Assembly: GCF_001422045.1 (NCBI RefSeq)
Contig: NZ_LMLW01000009.1
Location: forward strand, 186,001-250,000
Direction: 5' to 3'
Length of the DNA: 64,000 bases
Source of the DNA: Sphingomonas sp. Leaf242
GTDB lineage: Bacteria; Pseudomonadota; Alphaproteobacteria; Sphingomonadales; Sphingomonadaceae
This document shows, one piece after another, positions 48,023 through 57,894 of this stretch (positions within the stretch are counted from its first letter, which is position 1; the number at the start of each line of letters is the position of its first letter). Position numbers and translations under genes: made by a program. The notes under the pieces are model-generated. The model worked only from the letters and a program-made list of their open reading frames with translations. It had not been told where the DNA came from and did not search any database.

Positions 48023-48537
48023 GTAGGCGCGCGCCGATACAGGTCGAACGCTGCCTTGGCGCCGACGATGGCCTGCTCGACCCAGGCCTCGTCGGCGGTT
48101 TCGCCGTCGATCGCGGTCAGCAACGCGCGCCACTCGCCCGACAGATGTTTCGCGCCGAGATACGCGGACGGCATTCCTTCGGGAACCGACCGCGACAGCA
48201 TGACACCACCGAGCCGCGACCCTTCGACCACATACATCGCACCCCACCCGGCGGCAGCGCTCGCCGGGACGTCGAACGTCATCGGCGCGGGCATGTCTTC
48301 GCCCAGCGCGGCGAGGTCCGCGGCAAGCTCTGTCCCCCGCGACCGAACCGTCGCCAGCCCCGGAATAGCGGTCAGCCAAGCCTCGACCGCGGGCAAGGCC
48401 TTGGCATGCGCGATCAGGAACGCCCGGTAGTCATCCGCATCGGTCAGGTCGTAGCGCCCGAACCCTGCATCGACCGCGTCGTGATCCGCTGCCGTCGCGC
48501 TCCGCAATCGCGCAACGGTGGAAACCCGATCGCTCAA
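48019..48537 (-). CDS. Heme oxygenase (biliverdin-producing)
   Basis: 172 residues of the bacterial HmuO/BphO type. Proximal His in TAADHDAVDAGFGRYDL (about 19), and GAMYVVEGSRLGGVMLSR near 112, the helix with the flexible distal Gly-rich turn. Degrades heme to biliverdin. The start overlaps the ybdD stop by 4 bases, so it is the last gene of the cstA-ybdD operon. No bacteriophytochrome gene is next to it. Confidence 0.85.
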   Translation of the reverse strand: MSDRVSTVARLRSATAADHDAVDAGFGRYDLTDADDYRAFLIAHAKALPAVEAWLTAIPGLATVRSRGTELAADLAALGEDMPAPMTFDVPASAAAGWGAMYVVEGSRLGGVMLSRSVPEGMPSAYLGAKHLSGEWRALLTAIDGETADEAWVEQAIVGAKAAFDLYRRAPT

Positions 48538-48722
48538 CAGCAGCGTCCCCCGCCCTTGCTGCCGTATCGCGCCTCCTGGCGATCGCGGAAGAACGTGCGT
48601 TCGTCCATCGGCGCGTGGTCGGGATGCCGCTCGGCCATGTGCTGGCGATACGCAGCATAGGACGGCACGCCGACCATCAGCAGCGCGGTCTCGCGTGCCT
48701 TTGCGTAGAGCGTGCGGATCAT
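48534..48722 (-). CDS. ybdD: YbdD/YjiX-family small protein (DUF466)
   Basis: 62 residues (MIRTLYAKARETALLMVGVPSYAAYRQHMAERHPD). The Y..Y..HM...HPD.P.....F...R...RYG segment and the C-terminal GGRCC are diagnostic. Works with CstA-type transporters in pyruvate/peptide uptake. Overlaps the cstA stop by 4 bases. Confidence 0.9.
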   Translation of the reverse strand: MIRTLYAKARETALLMVGVPSYAAYRQHMAERHPDHAPMDERTFFRDRQEARYGSKGGGRCC

Positions 48723-50773
48723 TCTGCGGCCACCAGCTGCGGCGGGACTTCGGTCACCGTCGGCCGGTCGATCTTCAGCGCCGCGAGACAGGTACGGATC
48801 CCGAAGAAGACGATCGACAGCACCACCGCCAGGAACAGCGCGCACAGCCCGGCGTCGATCCGGTCGTTGAGTACGATCCGCTGCATCTCCGCCATCGTCT
48901 TGGCCGGCGCGAGCAACTCACCCCGCGCCGCCGCATCCGCGAACTTAGACGCATGTGCGAGGAAGCCGACCTTCGGATCGCTCGCGAACAGCTTCATCAG
49001 CCCGGCAGTGATCGTGCACAGGCACAGCCACGCGGCGGGCAGGATCGTTACCCAAGCGTACCGCTGGCGCTTCATCCGGAACAGAACGACGGTGGCCAAC
49101 ACGAGCGCGACCGCCGCGAGCATCTGGTTCGAGATGCCGAACAGCGGCCACAGCGTGTTCACGCCACCAAGCGGATCGGTAACGCCCTGGTACAGGAAGA
49201 AGCCCCAGGCGATCACGCACAGCGCGGTCGCGATCAGCCCCGGCACGATCGCCGAGGCATTGCGGAACGACGGCACCGCGAGCCCAATCAAATCCTGCAA
49301 CATGAACCGCCCGGCACGCGTCCCAGCATCGACCGCGGTTAGGATGAACAACGCCTCGAACAGGATCGCGAAGTGATACCAGAACGCCTTCATCGCCTGC
49401 CCGCCGACGAGGTGACTGAAAATCTCGGACATCGCCACCGCCAGCGTCGGCGCGCCGCCCGTCCGCGAGACGATCGTGGTCTCGCCGACGTCCTTCGCGG
49501 TCTGCGCGAGGAGTTCGGGTGTGATCGGGAAGCCCATCGCGGTCACTGCGGTAGCGGCCGAGGCGAAGTCGGTGCCGACCACCGCCGCCGGGCTGTTCAT
49601 CGCGAAATACACGCCGGGATCGAGGATGGACGCGCCGACCAGCGCCATGATCGCGACGAAGCTTTCCATCAGCATCGCGCCATAACCGATGAACTGCGCG
49701 TCGCCTTCGCTGGCGATCAGCTTCGGTGTGGTGCCGCTGGCGATCAGCGCATGGAAACCCGATACCGCGCCGCACGCAATCGTGATGAACAGGAAGGGGA
49801 AGAGCCCGCCCGACCAGACCGGACCGCTGCCGTCGATGAACGGGGTCAGCGCCGGCATCCGCAGCGGCGGTGCGACGACCGCGATGCCGATCGCGAGCGC
49901 GACGATCGCGCCGATCTTGAGGAAGGTGGAAAGGTAGTCGCGGGGGGCCAGCAACAGCCACACCGGGAGGACGGAGGCGACCGCGCCGTATCCCACCATC
50001 AGCACGCAGAGCTGCACCGGGGTCAGCGTGAACAGCGGTGCGAGCGTCGGCGAGGCGGCGACGGTGCCGCCATAGACGATCGCGGCGAGCAGCCCGATGA
50101 CGCCGAGAACGGAGACTTCGCCGACCTTTCCGGGTCGAATCCAGCGCGTGTAGATGCCCATCAGGAACGCGAGCGGGATCGTCGCGGCGACGGTGAACAG
50201 CCCCCACGGGCTGCCGGCGAGCGCGCGCACCACGATCAGCGCGAGCACGGCCAGGATGATGACCATGATCGCGAATGCACCGATCAGCGCGATCACGCCG
50301 GGGACTGCGCCCATCTCCATCCGGATCAGCTCACCGAGCGACCGCCCGTCGCGCCGCATCGAGATGAACAGGATCATGAAGTCCTGCACCGCGCCGGCCA
50401 GCACGACGCCGGCGAGGATCCAGAGAGTGCCGGGGAGGTAACCCATCTGTGCGGCAAGCACCGGGCCGACCAGCGGACCGGCACCGGCGATGGCGGCGAA
50501 ATGGTGACCGAACAGGACGTTGCGGTCGGTCGCGACGTAATCGAGGCCGTCGGCGCGGCGCAGGGCTGGCGTGGGGCGCGACGGATCGAGCTGCATCACA
50601 TGCCGCGCGATATACCGCGCGTAGAACCGGTACGCGATCAGCTGGACGGAGACGGCGGCGGTCACGATCCACAGCGCGTTGACATGCTCGCCGCGCTCGA
50701 ACGCGACGACCGCGAGCGCGCAGGCTGCGAGCAGGGCGAGTGCGCCCCAACCGATCTTTTCGCGTAATGTCAT
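48719..50773 (-). CDS. cstA: Carbon starvation protein CstA (pyruvate transporter)
   Basis: 684 residues from ATG 50773 (MTLREKIGWGALALLAACALAVV). About 16 membrane helices. Family hallmarks: GHHFAAIAGAGPLVGPVLAAQMGYLPGTLWILAGVVLAGAVQDF, GAVSGFHALIASGTTPKLI and the ILDPGVYFAMN loop. The 51190 frame start gives a noncoding upstream extension. Takes up pyruvate or peptides at stationary phase. Head of the cstA-ybdD-heme oxygenase operon. Confidence 0.95.
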   Translation of the reverse strand: MTLREKIGWGALALLAACALAVVAFERGEHVNALWIVTAAVSVQLIAYRFYARYIARHVMQLDPSRPTPALRRADGLDYVATDRNVLFGHHFAAIAGAGPLVGPVLAAQMGYLPGTLWILAGVVLAGAVQDFMILFISMRRDGRSLGELIRMEMGAVPGVIALIGAFAIMVIILAVLALIVVRALAGSPWGLFTVAATIPLAFLMGIYTRWIRPGKVGEVSVLGVIGLLAAIVYGGTVAASPTLAPLFTLTPVQLCVLMVGYGAVASVLPVWLLLAPRDYLSTFLKIGAIVALAIGIAVVAPPLRMPALTPFIDGSGPVWSGGLFPFLFITIACGAVSGFHALIASGTTPKLIASEGDAQFIGYGAMLMESFVAIMALVGASILDPGVYFAMNSPAAVVGTDFASAATAVTAMGFPITPELLAQTAKDVGETTIVSRTGGAPTLAVAMSEIFSHLVGGQAMKAFWYHFAILFEALFILTAVDAGTRAGRFMLQDLIGLAVPSFRNASAIVPGLIATALCVIAWGFFLYQGVTDPLGGVNTLWPLFGISNQMLAAVALVLATVVLFRMKRQRYAWVTILPAAWLCLCTITAGLMKLFASDPKVGFLAHASKFADAAARGELLAPAKTMAEMQRIVLNDRIDAGLCALFLAVVLSIVFFGIRTCLAALKIDRPTVTEVPPQLVAAE

Positions 50774-50939
50774 TGCGTTCGCCCTCCCGTGCGGTCCGTT
50801 CCGCGCGGCATCGCGTATTCGGGCGCGGAGCGCTAGCCTAGATTGGGTTGGTGAGGCCTGACCACAGTTTGGCTCGAACCGCGGTTGGGGTTCCGTAGCG
50901 GTAAGATGCATCACGAGGCTGTCACCCCCAGCGGAGGTA

Positions 50940-51043
50940 CCACCCCGGCGGAGGCCGGGGCCCAGTTGGCAAGGTTGCAGTAACGGAGCGGGGAGCATCG
51001 CAATCGCCGTCCCCCAACTGGGCCCCGGCCTCCGCCGGGGTGG
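50940..51043. repeat. Palindromic repeat family B, copy 3
   Basis: CCACCCCGGCGGAGGCCGGGGCCCAGTTGG and inverse; loop CAAGGTTGCAGTAACGGAG, as in copy 2. Arms carry compensated changes (AAG to GAG, AAT to AGT on both sides). Confidence 0.92.
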
Positions 51044-51643
51044 TGGGCTTAGGTTGGGTGAGGGGCTTCGCTCCGTTGGCGTGCCGGAAAATCTGTTCGG
51101 TTGCGCGCCCTCGGTCGCGCGGGATGGCGTAGTTCGACACGAGCCCTGGACTGCGGGCTTCGTACCGAACGGAAAGTCGTCACGGAACACTCAGGAGACG
51201 CGTTCGAACAGGCACATCCCCGCCTGAGGCTCACCCCTCCCGTCACCCCGGTGGAAGCCGGGGCCCACCGCGCCGCACGATCCGACGGGGTTGGCGTGCG
51301 GCACGGTGGAGGCCGGGACGAGCCCGGCATGATGGGGTTGGGGCGGGCTTGGTAGTGGCGCAATATGGGTGTTCGACCGTCAAAACTGCACGGAAGTCGC
51401 GGACCGCCCCTGAGCTGTTCGCCGCAGACGCGGGGGCCCAGCTGAATATCGTAGCGCACCGGTACCCTGGACCCCCGCGTTCGCGAGGGAACAGCAGGCC
51501 TATCGATGCGCATGCGCCTGAATGCGAATGTCCTTCGATGGGACTTTACCATTCGGACTACCGACGCGCGGGCAGTTCGAGAGACGCATCAGCCGCCGCG
51601 ATGTCGCGACGATGGGCAGACCAACGCCGCTATTCACTTGGCT

Positions 51644-51750
51644 CCCCTCCCTGGAAGGGAGGGGCTGGGGGTGGGTTGGCCGGTTTAGGCCACTAGCGTT
51701 GGACCGTGTGGAAGCCGACCCACCCCAGCCCCCTCCCTTCCAGGGAGGGG
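51644..51750. repeat. Palindromic repeat family D, copy 1
   Basis: CCCCTCCCTGGAAGGGAGGGGCTGGGGGTGGGT is mirrored by CACCCCAGCCCCCTCCCTTCCAGGGAGGGG. Centre of about 45 bases. Confidence 0.92.
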
Positions 51751-51796
51751 AGGAGGGAGCCGCACCTTGGCTCGTCGCCCCTACCGCCTCCAAAGC

Positions 51797-53260
51797 TCAA
51801 ACCTGCGAATGATGGCCCTTCAGCTCATCGCCGACGATCCGAACCACGTGCAGCACGTTGGTCGACCCGGGCGTCCGGAACGGCACGCCCGCCAGCACGA
51901 TCACCCGGTCGCCGGCCTTCGCCATCCCGTGCCGCAACGCCATCCGCTTCGACTTCGCGACCATGTCCTCGAACGACTCGACGTCGCGCGTATGCACCGC
52001 ATGCGTTCCCCACAGCAGCCCGAGCCGCCGCGCGGTCTCCTGGCTCGGCGTAAGCACCAGCAACGGCACCGACGGCCGTTCGCGCGCGATCCGTCGTGCG
52101 GTCGAGCCCGAGGTCGTGAAGCAGATGATCGCCACCGCCGACACGGTGGCGGCGATGGTCTTCGCGGCCTCGGCGAGCGCATCCGCGGTCGTCGGATCGG
52201 GCTTCATCACCGTGAAATGCATGCGGTCGCCATGCTCTGGATCGGACTCGACCGACACACCGATCGCATCCATCATCGCTACCGATTCGACCGGCCACGC
52301 GCCCGCCGCGCTCTCCGCCGACAGCATGATCGCGTCCGCACCATCGTACACCGCCGTCGCGACATCCGACACCTCCGCGCGCGTCGGCGACGGCGAAGTA
52401 ATCATCGATTCGAGCATCTGCGTCGCGACTACCACCGGGCGGCCCATCCGGCGCGAGACCTCGACGATGCGCTTCTGCAGCGGCGGCACCTGCTGCGGCG
52501 GCAGCTCGACGCCGAGATCGCCGCGCGCGACCATAACGCCGTCGCACGCCTCGACGATCTCCTCCAGCCGCTCGATCGCCGCCGGCTTCTCGATCTTCGC
52601 CATCAGCGCCGCCTTGCCGCCGATCAGTTTCCGCGCTTCCCAGAGATCTTCCGGACGCTGGACGAACGACAGCGCGATCCAGTCGACGCCCTGGTCGACC
52701 GCGAAGTCGAGATCGCTGCGATCCTTCTCGGTCAGCGCGGCCATCGGCAGCACCACGTCGGGGACGTTCAGCCCCTTGCTGTTCGACAAGGCGCCGCCGA
52801 CCTCGACCCGCGTCGTGATCTCGCGCGGGCTATGCGACACGACGCGCAGCACGAGCTTGCCGTCGTCGAGCAGCAGGCGCGCGCCCGGCTCGATCGCCGC
52901 GAAGATCTCGTCGTGCGGCAGTTCGACACGCGTCGCGTCGCCCGGCGTCGGGTCGCGGTCGAGCAAGAAGGTCGAGCCGGTTTCGAGCACCGTACGGCCG
53001 CCATCGAACTTGCCGACACGCAGTTTCGGCCCTTGAAGATCCGCGAGGATGGTCGAAGGACGCCCGAATTCCTTCTCCAGCGCGCGAATCGCCTGGATTA
53101 CGGCGATCTTCGACTGCTGGTCGCCGTGGCTCATGTTGATTCGGAACGCGTCTGCGCCGGTGCGGAAGAGAGTCGCGATCATCTCAGGCGTGCTGCTGGC
53201 AGGGCCTAGCGTCGCGAGGATGCGGACTTTCCGCGAACGGGGTGCGATGGCCTTGGTCAT
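51797..53260 (-). CDS. pyk: Pyruvate kinase
   Basis: 487 residues from ATG 53260 (MTKAIAPRSRKVRILATLGPASS). Motifs: NMSHGDQQ, LADLQGPKLRVG, the active-site signature LMAKIEKPAAIERLEEI, MVARGDLGVELP and VATQMLESMITSPSPTRAEVSDVA. Makes pyruvate and ATP from PEP in glycolysis. The frame to 53341 is an overextension. Confidence 0.95.
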   Translation of the reverse strand: MTKAIAPRSRKVRILATLGPASSTPEMIATLFRTGADAFRINMSHGDQQSKIAVIQAIRALEKEFGRPSTILADLQGPKLRVGKFDGGRTVLETGSTFLLDRDPTPGDATRVELPHDEIFAAIEPGARLLLDDGKLVLRVVSHSPREITTRVEVGGALSNSKGLNVPDVVLPMAALTEKDRSDLDFAVDQGVDWIALSFVQRPEDLWEARKLIGGKAALMAKIEKPAAIERLEEIVEACDGVMVARGDLGVELPPQQVPPLQKRIVEVSRRMGRPVVVATQMLESMITSPSPTRAEVSDVATAVYDGADAIMLSAESAAGAWPVESVAMMDAIGVSVESDPEHGDRMHFTVMKPDPTTADALAEAAKTIAATVSAVAIICFTTSGSTARRIARERPSVPLLVLTPSQETARRLGLLWGTHAVHTRDVESFEDMVAKSKRMALRHGMAKAGDRVIVLAGVPFRTPGSTNVLHVVRIVGDELKGHHSQV

Positions 53261-53352
53261 GCGGTGCGTTTTCCTCGGCGTTTCCTGGGGGAGATCTTTG
53301 CCGCGATGGGCCTTAAACCCTATCTCCGCGGGATCAACCACGGAGCACAGTA

Positions 53353-53673
<321 letters not shown>

Positions 53674-53830
53674 TTCAGGCGATTGAGCCTAACACGGTAA
53701 ACGCCTAGACGCGGGCCCGCACCCAATTCGGCATGATTCAGGACGTCTCCGGACGACGATCACCGGTGCGGGCTTGTATCTTGATTGGCTTTTGACCGGC
53801 GCGTGGGCGCTGGCGAGTGGGGAATTTTCG

Positions 53831-54097
53831 ATGTCTGACGAACGGCAACACGGCATGGGCGGCGGCGCGGTCGCAGCGGACGAACTGCGCCTGCTGATCG
53901 AGCGCGCCGAGCGTCTCGAAGAAGAGAAGAAGGGTATCTCGGACGACATCAAGGACGTGATGGCCGAAGCCAAGGGCCGCGGTTACGACCCCAAGGCGAT
54001 TCGGAAAATCCTGTCGATCCGGAAGAAGAAGAAGGAAGAATATCAGGAGGAGGAAGCGATCCTCGAGGTGTATCTCCAGGCGTTGGGGATGATCTGA
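53831..54097 (+). CDS. gapR: GapR-type DUF2312 DNA-binding protein
   Basis: 88 residues, nearly all helical and charged ([73 protein letters not shown]). The last residues LxLYLEALG-type and the RGYDPKAIR segment define the family. In Caulobacter GapR clamps overtwisted DNA ahead of replication forks. Full length. Confidence 0.9.
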   Translation: MSDERQHGMGGGAVAADELRLLIERAERLEEEKKGISDDIKDVMAEAKGRGYDPKAIRKILSIRKKKKEEYQEEEAILEVYLQALGMI

Positions 54098-54186
54098 GGA
54101 TTTCTGATCTCGCGCGGTGCCTCCCCCGACATGGTGTCGGGTCGCGAGGGGGCACCGCGTTAACCCGCTCGATGTACCGGTAGAGA

Positions 54187-54471
54187 ATGTTTCTCCCGAT
54201 CCTCGCGGCGTTAGTCCTGTTCCTGATCATCAACATGATCACCGTCACCGCGTTCGCGGTCGACAAGCGGCGATCGTCGACCGGCGCATGGCGCATTCCG
54301 GAGTCCCGCTTGCTATGGTTCGCGGCGCTTGGCGGTAGCCCCGGTGCGTTCTGGGCGCGCGGTCGCTACCGGCACAAGACACGAAAGCAACCATTCGTCG
54401 GCCGGCTCCAGCTGATCGCGATGGTACAAGTTGGCGTCCTCGCAGGTTTCGCCATCGCGTTCGCATTCTAG
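54187..54471 (+). CDS. DUF1294 membrane protein
   Basis: 94 residues. Membrane helices at 4-22, and about 74-92; the conserved centre is VTAFAVDKRRSSTGAWRIPESRLLWFAALGGSPGAFWARGRYRHKTRKQPF, typical for DUF1294. Inner membrane, unknown role. Confidence 0.85.
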   Translation: MFLPILAALVLFLIINMITVTAFAVDKRRSSTGAWRIPESRLLWFAALGGSPGAFWARGRYRHKTRKQPFVGRLQLIAMVQVGVLAGFAIAFAF

Positions 54472-54550
54472 GTTCGGCAACTCGCAGCGTCATTGCTGCA
54501 CCTGAATCTTAGGTGTATTACCGTTATGCAACATTGCATCGGGGGCAGGC

Positions 54551-54988
54551 ATGCGGGTATTTCTGGGAATGGCGGCGGCGTTGGTCAGTGCTTCTGTCGC
54601 GGCGCAATCGGTCGAGATTGATACGCACAACCTCGCGCAGCGGGCGGAGGCGTTCGTCCGTGTTCGCAATCAATTCGATCAGGCGGCGATGATCGCGATG
54701 ATGGCGCCCGAATACCAGGAAGTATCGCCCGTCGGCGAGGTCGATTCCCGCGAGCGCGTGATCGGGTTCTATGCGCCCGAAAAGAAAAAGCCCGCGCCGC
54801 CGATGACGATCACCGAGACCGTCGCGCGGCCCGCTGGTGCTATCGGTGTCGTCACGATGCGGGTCGCTTATGCGGTGCCCGGTAAGGACGGCCAGCCACA
54901 GTCACGTGCGCTACGCGCCGGTTTCGTCGCACGGCGGATCGGCAAGGAGTGGCGCTTCGTGTCGGCGCAGTTCACGCCGATCCGCTAG
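54551..54988 (+). CDS. Secreted NTF2-like protein
   Basis: 145 residues with signal peptide (MRVFLGMAAALVSASVAAQ). The mature part has the DUF4440/SnoaL-like pattern: helix LAQRAEAFVRVRNQFDQAAMIAMMAPEYQEVSPVGEVDSRERVIGFY, then beta strands RVAYAVPGKDG and WRFVSAQFTPIR. Periplasmic, function unknown. Its TAG overlaps the stop of the convergent gene in the four bases CTAG. Confidence 0.78.
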   Translation: MRVFLGMAAALVSASVAAQSVEIDTHNLAQRAEAFVRVRNQFDQAAMIAMMAPEYQEVSPVGEVDSRERVIGFYAPEKKKPAPPMTITETVARPAGAIGVVTMRVAYAVPGKDGQPQSRALRAGFVARRIGKEWRFVSAQFTPIR

Positions 54989-56448
54989 GCCGCTTCCGCC
55001 GGCAGCGTCGTCCAGCCCAGCCCTGGGATCGTGATCGAGCGCTTGCCGGCGAGATCGGTGCGGCACACGATCAGTTCGCGGCTTTCGATGTAGCCGATCA
55101 GCCGCTTCACCCGGCCGATCGAACTCGTCCCGTACGTGGCCGCGATCCGCGCGTCCGAGGGGCAGGGCTCGCCTTCACGTGCCGCGCGGGCCACCAAAAG
55201 GAACGCACCGAGCATGTCGTCGGGGAGGCCGCTCGCCACGTCGAGCGCCGCCGTCCATGCCTCGTCGGTCATGTCGAAGATCCCGGCACGGGCGCAGCTC
55301 AGGCGCCGGACGAAGCCGGGCAGATCGAGCGGCGGCTTGGCGAGACCGCCCATTCGGCAGCGCACCTGGAAATCCTGGAACAGCACCGACGGCGGCCGCA
55401 GCGTCGACTCCGGGTCCTCGACGATCGCGCGGAAGACGTCGGCGTAGACCGCTTCGACCTCGTCGTCGGTCTTCTCGGGCGGCGGCGGTGCGGCGGTGCG
55501 CGGCTCGGGCGGGCGGGCGATGCCGTCGAGCAGTTCCTCCGCCGGTACGCGACGCGGGCGCGAATCGAACATCAGGCCGAGTTCGGGCGCGTCGACCACC
55601 GGCTCGGACAGCAGGTCCTGCAGGTCCATCGGCGCGGCGCTGGGGAGGGGGGTGAGCTTCGGGCTGCCGCTGCGTGCGGACGTCGCGACGTCGCCGATCT
55701 TCACGGTGATCGGCCGGCGCGACACCGCCGGCCCAAGCGCCATGAACGTGCCGCGCTGGAGATCGCGAATCGCTTCGGCCTGGCGCCGCTCCATCCCGAG
55801 CAGATCCGCCGCGCGCGCCATGTCGATGTCGAGGAAAGTGCGGCCCATCAGGAAGTTCGACGCTTCCGCGGCGACGTTCTTCGCAAGCTTCGCCAGACGC
55901 TGCGTCGCGATCACGCCGGCGAGACCGCGCTTACGCCCACGGCACATCAGGTTCGTCATCGCCGCCAGTGACGCCCGACGAACCTCTTCCGAGACCTCGC
56001 CGCCGGTCACCGGTGCGAACATCTGCGCTTCGTCGACTACCACCAGCACCGGATACCAATGCTCGCGCGGCGCATCGAACAGCGCGGACAGGAACGACGC
56101 GGCGCAGCGCATCTGGCCCTCGACCTCGAGTCCTTCGAGGCTGAGCACCGCGGACGTCCGGTGTTCGCGCAACCGCGTCGCGATGCGCGAGATTTCGCGT
56201 TCGCTATAGTCGCCCGCCTCGATCACGACATGCCCGTGCGGCCCCGCGAGCGTCACGAAATCGCCCTCGGGATCGATCACGATCTGCTGGACATGGCCCG
56301 CCGATCGCTCGAGCAGGCGGCGCAGCAGATGCGATTTCCCCGATCCCGAATTGCCCTGCACCAACAGGCGGGTGGCGAGTAGTTCCTCCAGGTCGACGCC
56401 GACGGCAGTACCATTGCCATCGGTGCCCATATTCACGCTAACCGTCAT
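54985..56448 (-). CDS. HerA-like ATP-binding protein
   Basis: 487 residues from ATG 56448 (MTVSVNMGTDGNGTAVGVDLEELLATRLLVQGNSGSGKSHLL). Walker A GNSGSGKS at 33-40, Walker B LVVVDEAQMFAP near 135, RGRKRGLAGVIATQR sensor-type segment. The C-terminal half, with a Pro-rich linker (ARPPEPRTAAPPPPEKTDDE), ends in a winged-helix-like region (ARIAATYGTSSIGRVKRLIGYIESRELIV). Relatives translocate DNA or act with nucleases; no NurA partner is adjacent. The 57033 start is an overextension. Confidence 0.85.
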   Translation of the reverse strand: MTVSVNMGTDGNGTAVGVDLEELLATRLLVQGNSGSGKSHLLRRLLERSAGHVQQIVIDPEGDFVTLAGPHGHVVIEAGDYSEREISRIATRLREHRTSAVLSLEGLEVEGQMRCAASFLSALFDAPREHWYPVLVVVDEAQMFAPVTGGEVSEEVRRASLAAMTNLMCRGRKRGLAGVIATQRLAKLAKNVAAEASNFLMGRTFLDIDMARAADLLGMERRQAEAIRDLQRGTFMALGPAVSRRPITVKIGDVATSARSGSPKLTPLPSAAPMDLQDLLSEPVVDAPELGLMFDSRPRRVPAEELLDGIARPPEPRTAAPPPPEKTDDEVEAVYADVFRAIVEDPESTLRPPSVLFQDFQVRCRMGGLAKPPLDLPGFVRRLSCARAGIFDMTDEAWTAALDVASGLPDDMLGAFLLVARAAREGEPCPSDARIAATYGTSSIGRVKRLIGYIESRELIVCRTDLAGKRSITIPGLGWTTLPAEAA

Positions 56449-56559
56449 GCCGCGCGTTTGGCAGGTGCGGGCGTGTGGGAGCAAGGAGTCTTTGTGGCTT
56501 GCGTCGCAACGCCGGCTTTGCGCGCTGGCATAATCCGCATTCCGGGCTAGGGCGCAAAC

Positions 56560-57105
56560 ATGGCCACGAAATCCTCCCCGCTCGCCGATCTCTCGCAACG
56601 GTTGCTCGGCAAGGCGCCGAGCGATCTCGACGACGAGGAGCGTCGCGTCCTCGCCGGGATCGAGGCGGGGACTACCGTCAGCCGCGATGCCGCCGACGTG
56701 TCCGACGAGCGATCGACCTTCGGCGAGCGACTGTCGGACCGGGTCGCGGCGATCGGTGGGTCGTGGGGGTTCATCATCGCGTTCACCGCGGTGCTGATCG
56801 GCTGGATGCTGCTGAACTCGGACATCCTCGCGCATTTCGGGCGCGCGTTCGACCCGTATCCCTACATCTTCCTCAACCTGCTGCTGTCGACCGTGGCCGC
56901 GATCCAGGCGCCGGTGATCATGATGAGCCAGAACCGGCAATCGGCGAAGGATCGCCTGGCGGCGAGCCTCGACTACGAGACCAATCTGCGCGCCGAACTC
57001 GATATCCTGCGCGTCCATCACAAGATCGACCATCTTGTGCTGGCCCGGCTGGACGCGATCGAGGCGAAGATAGACGGTCTGGCGAAAAGCGCCCCCGGAG
57101 CCTAA
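56560..57105 (+). CDS. DUF1003 membrane protein
   Basis: 181 residues. Two membrane helices at 69-86 and 104-124; DUF1003 motif GERLSDRVAAIGGSWGFIIAFTAVLIGWMLLN and PYPYIFLNLLLSTVAAIQAPVIMMSQNRQSAKDR. C-terminal coiled coil. Inner membrane, unknown role. Thirty bases before yebC. Confidence 0.9.
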   Translation: MATKSSPLADLSQRLLGKAPSDLDDEERRVLAGIEAGTTVSRDAADVSDERSTFGERLSDRVAAIGGSWGFIIAFTAVLIGWMLLNSDILAHFGRAFDPYPYIFLNLLLSTVAAIQAPVIMMSQNRQSAKDRLAASLDYETNLRAELDILRVHHKIDHLVLARLDAIEAKIDGLAKSAPGA

Positions 57106-57135
57106 GAGCGGCGCATCAGGCTATTAGAGGCACCG

Positions 57136-57879
57136 ATGGCAGGCCATTCCAAATACAAGAATATCATGTACCGCAAGGGCGCGCAGGACAAGAAGCGCTC
57201 GTCGGCGTTCAGCAAGCTCAGCCGAGAGATCACGGTCGCGGCCAAGATGGGCCTGCCCGACGTCGACATGAACCCGCGCCTGCGCGCGGCGGTGAATGCG
57301 GCCAAGGCGGCGTCGCTGCCCAAGGAGAACATCCAGCGCTCGATCGACAAGGCGAGCCGCGGCGATGCCGAAAATTACGAAGAGATCCGCTATGAGGGCT
57401 TTGGCCCAGGCGGCGTCTCGCTGATCATCGAGGCGCTCACCGACAACCGCAACCGCACCGCGACCAACGTGCGCGTCGCGGTCGGCAAGAACGGCGGCAA
57501 CCTCGGCGCGGGCGGTTCGGTCAGCCACGCGTTCGACCGCGTCGGGCTGATCTCGTACCCGGCGAGCGCAGGCGATGCCGACACGGTATTCGAAGCGGCG
57601 CTCGAGGCTGGCGCCGAGGACGTCACGTCGAGCGAGGACGGCCATGAGGTCTGGACCGCGCAGGGCGACCTGCACGAGGTGGCCAAGGCTTTGGAAGCCA
57701 AGCTCGGCGAGGCCGAAGGCGCAAAGCTCGCCTGGCGCCCGCAGGTGATGGTCGCGGTCGGTGCGGACGATGCGGCGACCTTGTTCAAGCTGATCGACGC
57801 GCTCGACGACGACGACGACGTGCAGACGGTGTGGGGCAATTACGAAATCTCCGACGAGATCATGGAGTCGCTGGGTTGA
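57136..57879 (+). CDS. yebC: YebC/PmpR family regulatory protein
   Basis: 247 residues, full length: [21 protein letters not shown] at the start, [46 protein letters not shown], and the end [23 protein letters not shown]-binding regulator in some bacteria and lately linked to translation of proline runs. Directly before the ruv cluster, as usual. Confidence 0.95.
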   Translation: MAGHSKYKNIMYRKGAQDKKRSSAFSKLSREITVAAKMGLPDVDMNPRLRAAVNAAKAASLPKENIQRSIDKASRGDAENYEEIRYEGFGPGGVSLIIEALTDNRNRTATNVRVAVGKNGGNLGAGGSVSHAFDRVGLISYPASAGDADTVFEAALEAGAEDVTSSEDGHEVWTAQGDLHEVAKALEAKLGEAEGAKLAWRPQVMVAVGADDAATLFKLIDALDDDDDVQTVWGNYEISDEIMESLG

Positions 57880-57894
57880 GATGAAGAAGGTTTG

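Larger units (their letters stand above)
50774..51796. other. About 1 kb intergenic region with repeats
   Basis: No convincing gene. Apart from two listed palindromes it holds a CACCCCGGTGGAAGCCGGGGCCCACC hairpin near 51244-51270 and a degenerate family C copy near 51417-51493 (GTTCGCCGCAGACGCGGGGGCCCAG, then GGACCCCCGCGTTCGCGAGGGAACAG). Confidence 0.6.

Noticed and set aside
45472..48660. Open plus-strand frame of 1062 codons across lnt and neighbours
   Set aside because: Shadow frame in GC-rich DNA, rich in Arg, crosses several real genes and repeats.
51349..51696. 115-codon frame in the cstA-pyk intergenic region
   Set aside because: Crosses family C and D palindromes, no ribosome site, no protein-like composition.
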